Shown: positions 8,302 to 16,861, counted from the stretch's first letter. The stretch is DNA of 53,274 nucleotides from an uncultured Bacteroidia bacterium (GCA_902785575.1 CACZZF010000022.1:1-53274), one strand, 5' to 3'. Translations and numbers: made by a program. Notes: generated by a model not told the origin, from the sequence alone.

Positions 8302-8634
8302 ATGGAAAACGGTGCCGAAAACGTGCGCTCGCAGATGCGCAAAGGGGTACTCGAATACTGCATCCTGAGTATCCTCGATAAAAAGGAGGCTTATGCCTCA
8401 GCTATCCTGGAAGAATTGAAGGCGGCAAACATGATTGTGGTGGAGGGGACTGTCTATCCGCTGCTGATCCGCCAGAAAAACCAGGGACTGCTCTCTTATC
8501 GCTGGGAAGAGTCCACGCAAGGGCCGCCCAGAAAATACTACTGCATCACCGAGAAAGGCCGCCAGCAGCTTGGTGAAATGGATTTGGCCTGGCAGGAGAT
8601 CGTCGACACTATTAGGACTATTAAGGAGAAATAA
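8302..8634 (+). CDS. PadR-family transcriptional regulator
   Basis: Small winged-helix regulator of 110 residues. The family pattern is clear: MRKGVLEYCILSILDKKEAYASAILEEL forms the first helices, VEGTVYPLLIRQKNQGLLSYRW the recognition helix and wing, and GPPRKYYCITEKGRQQL the C-terminal wing. It lacks a long C-terminal dimerisation domain, like the short PadR subclass. It lies 11 bases after the first PspC gene and 3 bases before the second, so it is in the same transcript and most likely represses this operon. The effector is unknown. Confidence 0.93.
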   Translation: MENGAENVRSQMRKGVLEYCILSILDKKEAYASAILEELKAANMIVVEGTVYPLLIRQKNQGLLSYRWEESTQGPPRKYYCITEKGRQQLGEMDLAWQEIVDTIRTIKEK

Positions 8635-8637
8635 TAT

Positions 8638-9678
8638 ATGAAACCTGTTGAGAATGTGAGCATAGGAGGCTATGTCTTCAGTTTCGAGGATGACGCTTGC
8701 GCGGCTGCCAGGACTTATTTGTCCGAGTTGGATTCTTTCTACTCCAAAGAGCAGAGCGGGTCAGAGGTGATGGAAGGGATAGAAGAAAGGATGTCTGAGT
8801 TGTTGCTTGAGAAATGTGGTAAGGCGGGCGTTGTGACACTCCCCGTGGTGGAGGATGTTATCGCCACCCTTGGAAAACCGGAAGCTATTGAAGCTGAATC
8901 TGTTGAGAACGACAATCCTGAACCGCCGAAGCAAGAGGAATTCAAAGTCAAGAGGAAACTGTACCGGGATCCTTCGAACGGGAAAGTCGCCGGAGTTTGT
9001 TCTGGTCTCGGTACGTATTTCGGTATTGATCCGACTATATTCAGGCTGCTTTTCGTTGTGTTGACCCTTGTCGGATGCGGGTTGTTCCTCCACAGAGGAT
9101 GGCTCCGAGTCCCTGAATATTCCATCCCTATCCTGTATATCGTCCTATGGATATGCATGCCGGAAGCCAAGACCGTCCGTCAGCGGGATGAGATGAGAGG
9201 GGAGAAAGGTACTGTGGACGCCATCAGCGCCAGGGTAATGAGCGCGGCTAATGAGATGGGGGACGCCGCTAATAGGGTAATCCGTTCAGATGCCTGGTCT
9301 GGAATCTGGCGAATATTCGGAATTTGTCTTGGAATCATATTCCTGGCCGCGGGAGTCGCCGGAGTGGTCACTCTCGGCTGTGTCTCATTAGACAACAATT
9401 TCCTCTCAAGCACATTCTTCCTCAACCGGGCCATGGAAGAATTGGCTCATGAGGCTCCCAGAGTGCTGGACATGTTGTCATATCCGCCACTGGTAGCTTC
9501 CTTGGCGGTTGTGATAGTGGTTCCGTTCATAGCGTTTGTCTATGCCGGAGTGATGCTCTTGTTTGACTTGAAGGCCCCGAAATGGCGCCCTGGAATAGTC
9601 TTGTTTGTCGTCTGGCTTATTGCCCTGACGGTTCTCGCGGTGCTGTGCGCCATGACATTCGCCCGCGGAATCATTTAG
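8638..9678 (+). CDS. PspC-domain membrane protein with C-terminal multi-helix region
   Basis: Inner membrane protein of 346 residues. The N-terminal domain (about 1-90, VENVSIGGYVFSFEDD) matches that of the protein at 7640. The PspC domain follows (about 103-180: RDPSNGKVAGVCSGLGTYFGID) and contains an inserted loop between its hydrophobic segments (GLFLHRGWLRVPEYS). A C-terminal region has further membrane segments near residues 220-245, 275-300 and 315-340. The start ATG is 3 bases after the padR stop. It is probably a duplicate of the first PspC gene that gained or kept an extra membrane module. Confidence 0.85.
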   Translation: MKPVENVSIGGYVFSFEDDACAAARTYLSELDSFYSKEQSGSEVMEGIEERMSELLLEKCGKAGVVTLPVVEDVIATLGKPEAIEAESVENDNPEPPKQEEFKVKRKLYRDPSNGKVAGVCSGLGTYFGIDPTIFRLLFVVLTLVGCGLFLHRGWLRVPEYSIPILYIVLWICMPEAKTVRQRDEMRGEKGTVDAISARVMSAANEMGDAANRVIRSDAWSGIWRIFGICLGIIFLAAGVAGVVTLGCVSLDNNFLSSTFFLNRAMEELAHEAPRVLDMLSYPPLVASLAVVIVVPFIAFVYAGVMLLFDLKAPKWRPGIVLFVVWLIALTVLAVLCAMTFARGII

Positions 9679-9687
9679 CCAGCAGAC

Positions 9688-10455
9688 TTATTTCCAGATT
9701 TTAAGGCCTTGGATAACGGCGTTCGAGAAGCCGGCTTCCTCCATAGCGTTCAGCCCCCGGATGGTGATACCGCCGGGGGTTGTCACTTTGTCAATCTCCT
9801 GCTCGGGATGAGTCCCGTGGGCTTCCGCAAGCATAGCGGCACCCTTGACGGTCTGTAAGGCGGCCTGAAGGGCTTCTTTGGGATAGAGCCCCAGTTCGAC
9901 CCCGCCCTCGGTGGCAGCCCTCACGTATCTCAAAGCGAAGGCGGTCCCGCATGAAGCGACCATCATTCCTGCCCCGAGTCGTTTCTCATCTACCATCAAG
10001 GCCTCTCCAACTGACTTGAAGAGCCTTGTGACAGTATTCCTTGTCTCCTCAGTGCCGAAGATCTCATTAATGAATGTCATGCTCTCTCCGATTTCGATCG
10101 CAAGGTTCGGGATGACTGTATAGACTCCTTTAATTCCTTGACCATCAGTCCATTCCTTTATGGTGGCAGCTGGAATACCTGCCGCAAGGGAAACGAGGAT
10201 CTTGCCCTCCATAAAGGGCAGGAGGGGAGTCAGGACTTCTTTCAGGAGCCATGGTTTCACACCCATGATGACAAGGTCGGCTTCCTTTACCGCGGAGCAG
10301 TTGTCAAGCGTAGTCTTGATTCTTGATGATGAATACCTGTTCAAGGTTTCTTTATGCTTCGCTGTGGCTGTCACTTCCACATTAGGGATGAATCGGGCGA
10401 ATCCCAAGGCTGTGGCGCCTCCCATATTACCTGCGCCGATGATCGATATTCTCAT
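9688..10455 (-). CDS. proC: Pyrroline-5-carboxylate reductase
   Basis: NAD(P)H-dependent last step of proline synthesis, in the cytoplasm. It has 255 residues, close to the usual 260-275. The Rossmann motif IIGAGNMGGATALGFAR is at the N-terminus. The C-terminal dimer domain contains GTAFALRYVRAATEGGVELGL, then the substrate-binding stretch VTTPGGITIRGLNAMEEAGF. It is convergent with the PspC operon and divergent from the barrel gene at 10532. A broken paralogue lies at 11953-12308. Confidence 0.95.
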   Translation of the reverse strand: MRISIIGAGNMGGATALGFARFIPNVEVTATAKHKETLNRYSSSRIKTTLDNCSAVKEADLVIMGVKPWLLKEVLTPLLPFMEGKILVSLAAGIPAATIKEWTDGQGIKGVYTVIPNLAIEIGESMTFINEIFGTEETRNTVTRLFKSVGEALMVDEKRLGAGMMVASCGTAFALRYVRAATEGGVELGLYPKEALQAALQTVKGAAMLAEAHGTHPEQEIDKVTTPGGITIRGLNAMEEAGFSNAVIQGLKIWK

Positions 10456-10482
10456 GTTATTGTCAGTAAGATATAATTATAT

Positions 10483-10490
10483 CAAAAATA
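10483..10490 (-). promoter_or_regulatory. Candidate -7 box for proC
   Basis: TATTTTTG on the minus strand, 28 bases before the proC start codon, a full match to TAnnTTTG. No convincing -33 TTTG at the right spacing. A similar box facing the other way (TATATTCG, 10493-10500, one mismatch) could serve the barrel gene at 10532. Confidence 0.4.
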
Positions 10491-10531
10491 GTTATATTCG
10501 TAAACTTGATTCTTTTTTGCCGGGACAATAT

Positions 10532-11287
10532 ATGAAAAAAATCATAATACCGTTATTGGTTTTTCTTCTTTCTTTTGGAGCCGAAGCCCAAGAGTCCGGC
10601 TTCCTCAACCATCTTTCCGCTGGTCTCCAGATAGGTTCTGATGGTTTGGGAATCGAGTTGGCGTCTCCTTTGGGCTCTAGTTTCCGGGCCAGGGCGGGTT
10701 ACTCTTTTTTACCTTCGATTCCATATCGCAAGACTGTCAGCGCTCCCGAGCATCCGGGAGCTGTCGGGTCGGCGAAAGGCAAGGACATCCCTGTGGATGC
10801 CAAAGCATCTTTACATATGTCTGATATTGAGGTGTTTCTGGACTACTATCCGATGTCTTACAATGGTTTTCATGTCTCGGCCGGATTGTTGTGCGGCTCG
10901 CGGAAAGTCGTGAGTATCAAGAATGTCACACCTCTTCCTGACGATTATAACATTGTAGGCCTGGATGTGGATGGATACACGGTCAAGGCTGTAAGAAATA
11001 CTATTGAAGGTTATATCGCTACCAATTCATTAAGGCCATATCTGGGCGTCGGATACGATATCCCTATCAGTTCCGATAACCGTTATAGCCTTTCTGTCGA
11101 TCTTGGCGCTTTCTATTGGGGTAAGCCTGAGTTGTATGCCCCTGGAGAACCCCTCATAGGCGACTGGAAAGATGTACGGGTACCTTCGTCTACACTCAAT
11201 GGCCGTGATGAAGGCCTTGTGGAAAAGGCTGAGAGGACTTCCTTCTATCCTTTATTGGGTGTCCATTTTTACCGTGTTTTGTTCTAG
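10532..11287 (+). CDS. Small outer membrane beta-barrel protein of unknown function
   Basis: 251 residues. The start ATG at 10532 gives a clean signal peptide (MKKIIIPLLVFLLSFGAEAQ); upstream codons in the same frame run antisense into proC and are not used. The mature protein alternates short polar and aromatic strands (FRARAGYSFLP, FHVSAGLLCGSRK, LRPYLGVGYDIPI, RYSLSVDLGAFYWG, FYPLLGVHFYRVLF) and ends in phenylalanine, the usual barrel-assembly signal. About eight strands could be formed. I do not recognise a named family. It ends 11 bases before the lipoprotein gene at 11299, so the two are probably cotranscribed. Confidence 0.75.
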   Translation: MKKIIIPLLVFLLSFGAEAQESGFLNHLSAGLQIGSDGLGIELASPLGSSFRARAGYSFLPSIPYRKTVSAPEHPGAVGSAKGKDIPVDAKASLHMSDIEVFLDYYPMSYNGFHVSAGLLCGSRKVVSIKNVTPLPDDYNIVGLDVDGYTVKAVRNTIEGYIATNSLRPYLGVGYDIPISSDNRYSLSVDLGAFYWGKPELYAPGEPLIGDWKDVRVPSSTLNGRDEGLVEKAERTSFYPLLGVHFYRVLF

Positions 11288-11298
11288 TGTTTTTGAAA

Positions 11299-11949
11299 AT
11301 GAAGAAACTCTTGATAATAATAGCGTTAGCGACTATGGTAGCGTTCACTTCCGCATGCGGAGGCGATAAAGACAATCCCGGACCTACCACGCCGACTACG
11401 CCGACCACACCTACTACTCCAACTACGCCTACCACACCTACAACTCCTACCACACCTACAACTCCTACCACTCCGACCGAGCCACCCAGGCCATCCGCTT
11501 TGGATGTGGCCAAAGCAAAACTATGCCGTTCTTGGGTCATCACCAAGACCAGGGTCAGCATCTCAGGAAGTGTCAAAGCTAATGCTGATTTCACTGGCTG
11601 CGACCTCGGGGAGATATCGGATTTCGCCAGGAACCAAGGCATGGAAATCAAGAAGGACTTTTCCGGAATCAAGGTTGAGAGTATTACATTCGCTTCTTCT
11701 GGTGAAGCCACGGTCAAGTATTCTTCCGGCCAATCAGACGTCGCTGATTGCGATTTCTCATCGCTTGACAAAGGTATCCTGAAATATGCTTGGAAGGAAG
11801 CTACAGCTCTCGGTTACGAGATTGCCAACGGTAACTCAAAAGTTGAGTTTAATGGCGATAATTGCGTATTAACCCTTCAATCCAGTTTCGAGAAAGACTC
11901 CAAGAACTATGACCTCTCAGTCATATTCGTAATGACGGAGAAGAAATAG
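11299..11949 (+). CDS. Lipoprotein with Pro-Thr-Thr repeat and lipocalin-like domain
   Basis: 216 residues, start at the ATG at 11299 because it gives a proper lipoprotein signal (MKKLLIIIALATMVAFTSAC). After the lipid-bearing Cys and a short DKDNPG stretch come about ten Pro-Thr-Thr units (about residues 31-63). They would act as a stiff, extended stalk lifting the domain off the membrane. The C-terminal part (about 70-216) looks like the small beta-rich lipocalin-like or DUF5004-type domains common in Bacteroidota lipoproteins (LCRSWVITKTRVSISG at its start). That family call is tentative. It is cotranscribed with the barrel protein upstream. Confidence 0.75.
   Translation: MKKLLIIIALATMVAFTSACGGDKDNPGPTTPTTPTTPTTPTTPTTPTTPTTPTTPTTPTEPPRPSALDVAKAKLCRSWVITKTRVSISGSVKANADFTGCDLGEISDFARNQGMEIKKDFSGIKVESITFASSGEATVKYSSGQSDVADCDFSSLDKGILKYAWKEATALGYEIANGNSKVEFNGDNCVLTLQSSFEKDSKNYDLSVIFVMTEKK
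11391..11480 (+). repeat. 9-bp coding tandem repeat (Pro-Thr-Thr)
   Basis: About ten copies of a 9-base unit of the form CCTACNACN, coding Pro-Thr-Thr. Third positions vary between copies (ACG, ACC, ACA, ACT), so the array is not freshly expanded, though copies of CCTACAACTCCTACCACA recur. Copy number could vary between strains without changing the frame. Confidence 0.85.
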
Positions 11950-11952
11950 TAT

Positions 11953-12308
11953 TTATTTCCAGATTTTAAGGCCTTGTATGACCGCGTTGGAGAAGCCTGC
12001 CTCCTCCATCGCGTTAAGCCTCCGGATGGTGATCCCGCCGGGAGTCGTCACCTTGTCTATCTCCTGCTCCGGATGGGTGCCATGGGCGTCAGCCAGCATC
12101 GCGGCTCCCTTGACGGTCTGCAGGGCGGCCTGAAGAGCCTCTTTTGGGTATAATCCGAGCTCTACTCCTCCTTCAGTGGCGAGATGAAGAAATATGTAGG
12201 GGCGAACTATAACGACCCCGACCCGGTGTCTAACATGGACAAATATCTGGCGAATCCCAATGCGGTGGCGCCACCCATATTCCCTGCACCGATAATGGCT
12301 ATTTTCAT
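11953..12308 (-). pseudogene. proC remnant with internal deletion and foreign filler
   Basis: Read on the minus strand from 12308, the first about 21 codons match the N-terminus of proC (MKIAIIGAGNMGGATALGFA). The match stops near 12248. A segment of about 66 bases unrelated to proC follows (12181-12248), containing an in-frame TAG. The match resumes near 12180 as TEGGVELGLYPKEALQAAL and continues to the normal end and stop at 11953. About 150 internal codons are lost. Protein identity to the intact copy at 9688 is near complete in the kept parts, but many third positions differ. This is therefore a diverged paralogue that was later broken, not a recent copy. Confidence 0.9.
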
Positions 12309-12353
12309 GATGTTACAAATATAACGAATCTTTCCAAACCTTATGATATGCCA

Positions 12354-14933
12354 TCAAAGAGTGTAGGTGATGGAAAGCAGGATCTCGCGTCCTCGCAGGG
12401 CGAAATCGTAGGAAAAGGTGTCCAGGCCGGTGAATATGGAATAGGCATAGCTCCTGGTGTTAAAAACGTTGTGCACCAGAAGCGAGTAGCGGAGCTTACC
12501 CTTGTTCCATTCGATTCCTGCCTGGCCAAGCGCCATATTCTTGAACTGATCTTCCGAGATTTGTGTGCGGATATAATCCGTGTTGAAATACACCCTTAAG
12601 GCTGCCACGGGGAATAAGGACAGTGTCCCGGAATGTGTCTGTGTGACAAAGGCGGATCGATTCCCCAGGTAGGAGCTTCCATTCCTGCTCCAGTAACCTT
12701 TGTAGGAAAGAGATATCCATTTCCATGGTGCAGTGCTGGCTTCCCAATTGAGACGCAAGTTGTCACCCTTGTAGTTGATGGCACGGCCCTGCTGGGTGAT
12801 GGAGTTCCGGTTGCTGCCGGCCCTTATTCCAACCATAAGTTTGGTGGACGTTTGCTGGAATCGTTTGGATAGACTCCCGGAGAAGGTCAGTCCGTCGGAA
12901 CTGACAGGCTCGGGGATACTGGTGATCCATATCTGATCTGTTGCAACCATCTGGGAACTCCTGAGGTTAGTCTTGTTTCTGGACGCCGTGATATCGGAGT
13001 GAAAGAACCAGAGTTCAATAGGACGTTTCCAGTCATAGGCAAGCGAAATCCTGCTGTTCCTCCCGTCCCGCAGAATTCCAGGATTCTGCCGTATGCTGCG
13101 GTAAGAGGACATGACAGGAGTCCTGAGAAAATCCATGATGTCTCCGATTGTCCGTCTGGATGAAGCTGTAAGCCTGAATTGTGAACGCGCCGTAGCAGTC
13201 CAGTCGAGAGATAGGTTCGGGTCCAGGATGGGTAGGAAGCGTTTGTCGACGTTGCCGGTGAAACGGTCGCGGACAGAGAGCCCCTTTCCGCCCGAGTCAA
13301 CTCTTAAATCAATTTGCAGTTGCTTGGAAGGGGACCTCCATCGCAGAAGAGGAGAAAACAGTACGGCACCATTCAATCCGGCCAGGCTACCATGGGCCTT
13401 GATGTCCACAAAATCCAATGTGCTGCCAATCCTGTCGTACTCGATTGTGGCGTTCAGAGGCAAATCAAGGGTCAGCCGTCGCCAGTCGTGTGCGGTGCTG
13501 ATTCTCTGGTTGACACTCAAGTTGTGGCTGGAGCCGTCTTGCTGGCCTGCCAAGCCGAGGCCGGCAAAGCTGTACTGAACAGAAGGCGATGACGTCCATG
13601 CAATAGTATTATTGAAATAGATGCGCCGGTCCCCTATGAGTTTCCTCCAGTCCAGACTGTTCTGAATCCTTAAGGTTCGAATACCCGATCTTTGGTCCAG
13701 AGGATCGCCCGCGCGCATGGTGGCCATGGTGTTAGTGACAAAATTTGCTGTCGCTCTGAACCGTTCGTTGAGGTAGCGTTCAGCAGAGTTGAGTTGGTAG
13801 TCAAGTCCGATGGAAGGAACGTGTAATTTACTTGACGGGTTGAAAACCTCTTTGAGAGTCACGACATCATCACCAGCATAGTAGTCGCTCCGGGTTGAAT
13901 AGTCATAAGTGCCGTAGCTGTAAGCGTAATGGCTGTTCAGCCTTAGCCTTACATCATCTGACTGCTTATGTGAGGCGTCCAGGCTGACATAGGCATCCAT
14001 CGGGCGCAGATAGTACCTGGCATCGAGTGGTGCAGAGGAGCCGGACACGGATCCGGCCAGGGTAGAGGCCTTCCCTGAAATCTGATTGGAGGAAAAATAG
14101 TCGGAGGTCTCGCTTTGAGCAAATTGGGCGTCATTGCCTAATTTGGCTGCAAGAATAGCCTGATCCTTGCCCCCGAATCGCATTAGCGAGCCGCCGATGC
14201 GGCCGAGGAACCCTTCAGAACCCCAGCCGGCCCTGGCTTCACTGCTGCCTGTCGGCTTGATTCTGGCTTCCTTGTTCAGTTTTATATTCATGGCCACCTC
14301 GTTGGTCCGGCCAGTGTTGCGCTCCATTTTGACGCTATGGTGATTGTCCAGAATCTCGACCTGGTCGACCATTTTCGCCGAAATGCCTCGTGTGGCGAGG
14401 GTATACTTTCCTCCCAGTATGTCCACCCCGTCTATGTAGAAATGGCTGATCGCCCTTCCTTGGTATGAAATCCTTCCGCTCTCGTCAACTTCTATTCCAG
14501 GGATACGCTTCATGGCATCTTCCAAAGAGTAGTCCTCCCGAGCCGCAAGTGCAGGCAGCCAGAATGAAAGTGTGTCTCCTCTTAGTTTGACAACCGGTGC
14601 GGTGACTGTGACTTCCTTGAGGGTTTCGCTCCGTTCCCTAAGGATGACATCGATGTTCCGGCTCCTAAAAGTGGTCGGAACTTCCAGTTTCTCGAAAGTC
14701 AGGTGATTGAATATGACTGTCGCGGTGCCTTCTCCTGACTGGACACTGAGACGGTAGCGGCCATCCTTCCCGGTTGTCCCATAACTGAGAGTCTTGCCCT
14801 GTTGCTGCAGCGAGACCACGACGCCGGCTATAGCAACTCCTTCCTCGTCGCGCACGCTGCCCTGGATGACAATCTGGGCGGAGAGAGCGTACGAGACAAG
14901 CAAAAGGATCAGAAGGGCGACTACCTTGCGCAT
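12354..14933 (-). CDS. Outer membrane beta-barrel protein with carboxypeptidase-regulatory-like and plug domains
   Basis: 859 residues, signal peptide MRKVVALLILLLVSYALSAQ. A carboxypeptidase-regulatory-like domain (about 20-100) is followed by a plug-like region (about 115-215, with YSLEDAMKRIPGIEVDESGRISYQGRAISHFYIDGVDI) and a long barrel ending near TYTL. This belongs to the TonB-dependent-receptor-like barrel family typical of Bacteroidota, smaller than SusC and without a SusD. It starts 3 bases after the GLPGLI gene stop and is the last gene of the BlaI/M56 operon. It is probably regulated by that pair. The substrate is unknown. Confidence 0.88.
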   Translation of the reverse strand: MRKVVALLILLLVSYALSAQIVIQGSVRDEEGVAIAGVVVSLQQQGKTLSYGTTGKDGRYRLSVQSGEGTATVIFNHLTFEKLEVPTTFRSRNIDVILRERSETLKEVTVTAPVVKLRGDTLSFWLPALAAREDYSLEDAMKRIPGIEVDESGRISYQGRAISHFYIDGVDILGGKYTLATRGISAKMVDQVEILDNHHSVKMERNTGRTNEVAMNIKLNKEARIKPTGSSEARAGWGSEGFLGRIGGSLMRFGGKDQAILAAKLGNDAQFAQSETSDYFSSNQISGKASTLAGSVSGSSAPLDARYYLRPMDAYVSLDASHKQSDDVRLRLNSHYAYSYGTYDYSTRSDYYAGDDVVTLKEVFNPSSKLHVPSIGLDYQLNSAERYLNERFRATANFVTNTMATMRAGDPLDQRSGIRTLRIQNSLDWRKLIGDRRIYFNNTIAWTSSPSVQYSFAGLGLAGQQDGSSHNLSVNQRISTAHDWRRLTLDLPLNATIEYDRIGSTLDFVDIKAHGSLAGLNGAVLFSPLLRWRSPSKQLQIDLRVDSGGKGLSVRDRFTGNVDKRFLPILDPNLSLDWTATARSQFRLTASSRRTIGDIMDFLRTPVMSSYRSIRQNPGILRDGRNSRISLAYDWKRPIELWFFHSDITASRNKTNLRSSQMVATDQIWITSIPEPVSSDGLTFSGSLSKRFQQTSTKLMVGIRAGSNRNSITQQGRAINYKGDNLRLNWEASTAPWKWISLSYKGYWSRNGSSYLGNRSAFVTQTHSGTLSLFPVAALRVYFNTDYIRTQISEDQFKNMALGQAGIEWNKGKLRYSLLVHNVFNTRSYAYSIFTGLDTFSYDFALRGREILLSITYTL

Positions 14934-14936
14934 AGC

Positions 14937-15824
14937 CTATTCAAGTTCGAGAGGAACCCAAGTGTGATTGGTTATGCGAACGGTCACACGGCCATTAACC
15001 TTGATTGTGCCACCGTTATCATTCTTGAAGACGGAAATGCTGGTGATGCTCTCTGTCGGAATATTGTTAAGCGAATTGCCTCCGGAGGCATTCTTGCGCT
15101 GGATGAAGCGATCACGCTGGGTCTTGTCACGTCCGGCGTCTTGGACACGTACAATTGGGCAGGCTGCCTTGCGCAGTGCAGTGGCTGTGAAATGGTGGAT
15201 ACCTTCAGCATCCTGGGCCTCCATGATAAGGCCTGGCAGACCGCCGAGTTTCCAAGGACCGACGTTGGAGGGGATACTCGGTGCGAACCAGACGGTCCAC
15301 TCACGGCCGCCGTAACTGGTCTTCGCCTCCTGGCAAGGATAGCCGCAGATCTCTTTCTCTCCATCCCCGAAGGTCCACTCATGCGCCATATCCTCTGAAT
15401 ATGTGAATGTTCCGGGGACCAGAATATCGTCGACGGTCATGGAACCTTCAGGCCAGTTCTGGAATACAACGGGCTCGAAATAGAAAGTGCTATGGTCCAC
15501 ATCATCAGATGCTTTGGCAATCAAATCTTCCGGAGCTCCGGCGAAGGAAAGCGAGTCCACCCTATATGCGAGATAGTCAAGGAAACGAGCCTGTTCCGTG
15601 CCGAATTGCAGGATGGTCGTGTAGGTGTCGGTAGTGTCAGTCTGGATGCTATACTCGTAGATCACCTCATAAAGGGCCTCTCCGATCTGGTCGTATCCGG
15701 CCACCTTCGCTTTTTCCGGCGGGATTGCCTTGGAAGACGTTGCCGCAGGATCCTGGGCGTAAACCATAAAAGAAGCAGGCAGGAATAATGCTAATAATGC
15801 CGTGAATAATAATTGTCTGACCAT
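14937..15824 (-). CDS. GLPGLI-family protein
   Basis: Secreted protein of 295 residues with signal peptide (LLALFLPASFMVYAQ). The family signature appears as WKLGGLPGLIMEAQDAEG near residue 190, preceded by the usual WTVWFAPSIPSNVGPWK. The function of the family is unknown; it is mostly found beside TonB-receptor-like barrels, as here. It follows the M56 gene by 15 bases and precedes the barrel gene by 3 bases. Confidence 0.93.
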   Translation of the reverse strand: MVRQLLFTALLALFLPASFMVYAQDPAATSSKAIPPEKAKVAGYDQIGEALYEVIYEYSIQTDTTDTYTTILQFGTEQARFLDYLAYRVDSLSFAGAPEDLIAKASDDVDHSTFYFEPVVFQNWPEGSMTVDDILVPGTFTYSEDMAHEWTFGDGEKEICGYPCQEAKTSYGGREWTVWFAPSIPSNVGPWKLGGLPGLIMEAQDAEGIHHFTATALRKAACPIVRVQDAGRDKTQRDRFIQRKNASGGNSLNNIPTESITSISVFKNDNGGTIKVNGRVTVRITNHTWVPLELE

Positions 15825-15839
15825 CTTTTCAGTAATTCG

Positions 15840-16859
15840 TTATTCGTTTTTTAAATAGATATCAATCGTACCTCCGCCCTTTCCGTCCTTATTGACTGTG
15901 ATAGACTCGATGTTGGATGGATTTATCTCATCCATGTGCTTCTTGTCGAACTCTTTACCGTCCACTCGCAAGAAGACGTTCTCATTGTCACCCACGATGA
16001 AGAATGGCTTATCTTGGCGGTCATGAAAGACCTTCTGGGCGTTCATGGCCAGGCCGATACAAACCAGAGGAATCAGAACCAGCAGTCTTAAGGCCCTCCT
16101 GTTTCTGGATGGTTGACGGAGCATCATGTCGATCCGGCTTTTCAGGGCGCTGTGGTTCAGATTGTTCAGCAATTGGTAATCCTTGGGGTTGAACCCTTTG
16201 TCCAGCACGGCCTTGTCGGCCTCATATTCATGGATCGTCGTCAGCTCCCGGCGGAGAAGCCAAATGGCGGGATTGAACCATTGGAATAGTGAGCATAGAT
16301 CTATGAACATCAGGTCTATGGAGTGATGAAGATCCGAATGGGCAGCCTCGTGGATGTAGGCCGGACTGCTATAGAGCCCAGTCGCTTCAGCGGATAGGAA
16401 GTCCTCCCGGCAAAGGAATATGAAGCCCATCCAACTGGAAGGGGAGCGATATTCCTCCTCTTCTGGATTGTTGATGACAACTACTATTTTTCCGTCCGGT
16501 TGGGGATGCTTCTCTCCATCTTTGATCATTTTGTGGACTCGACAGTAGGCTGTGGCGAGCCTGGCAAGAGTGGCGATTGCCCCGAGGATAAAGACTCCAA
16601 AAAGAACTGTGACCCACCAATCCGCATCTGCCAGATTGATATTGAGATGATCTGGTGCGCTGGGAATACGCTGCGGGTCGACTGTTATGTTGACCGTAAT
16701 AACACAAAGTGGTAGCGCGAAAGAGATGACCAGACCGCAGATCAGCGCGATCTTGTTCAAACGGTGGAAAGTCTCCCGGCTCAAAAGAAGCCGGAAGAAA
16801 AGATAAAAGACGACGAGCGCCGCGGCCACCTTGGCCGTGTAGATCAGGAAATCTCCCAT
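15840..16859 (-). CDS. M56-family (BlaR1/MecR1-like) membrane sensor peptidase
   Basis: 339 residues. Four hydrophobic segments (about 5-25, 35-55, 80-105 and one after about 265) frame a cytosolic zinc peptidase domain. The zinc motif HEAAH (about residue 168) and the downstream HEYEADKAVLDKG (about 210) are present, so it is probably active. BlaR1-like proteins cleave the partner BlaI repressor after sensing an envelope signal. The C-terminal tail is short and carries no penicillin-binding domain. Its last 40 residues (MDEINPSNIESITVNKDGKGG) resemble a TonB-receptor plug segment. The start is 2 bases after the BlaI gene stop. Confidence 0.92.
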   Translation of the reverse strand: MGDFLIYTAKVAAALVVFYLFFRLLLSRETFHRLNKIALICGLVISFALPLCVITVNITVDPQRIPSAPDHLNINLADADWWVTVLFGVFILGAIATLARLATAYCRVHKMIKDGEKHPQPDGKIVVVINNPEEEEYRSPSSWMGFIFLCREDFLSAEATGLYSSPAYIHEAAHSDLHHSIDLMFIDLCSLFQWFNPAIWLLRRELTTIHEYEADKAVLDKGFNPKDYQLLNNLNHSALKSRIDMMLRQPSRNRRALRLLVLIPLVCIGLAMNAQKVFHDRQDKPFFIVGDNENVFLRVDGKEFDKKHMDEINPSNIESITVNKDGKGGGTIDIYLKNE

Positions 16860-16861
16860 CG

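Noticed and set aside
10160..10531. An N-terminal extension of the barrel protein into proC
   Set aside because: It would run antisense through proC and place the clear signal peptide in the middle of the protein. The ATG at 10532 gives a normal secreted barrel.
11391..11480. CRISPR-like periodic repeat
   Set aside because: The unit is 9 bases with no spacers and lies in frame within a lipoprotein gene.
11196..11771. A minus-strand frame with a Gly-Val-Val-Gly-Val-Val repeat
   Set aside because: The repeat is only the antisense reading of the Pro-Thr-Thr array in the lipoprotein gene. No signal peptide or promoter.
12184..12324. A 46-codon plus-strand frame across the proC remnant filler
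   Set aside because: Half of it is the antisense of the proC N-terminus, it has no promoter or ribosome site, and it looks accidental.
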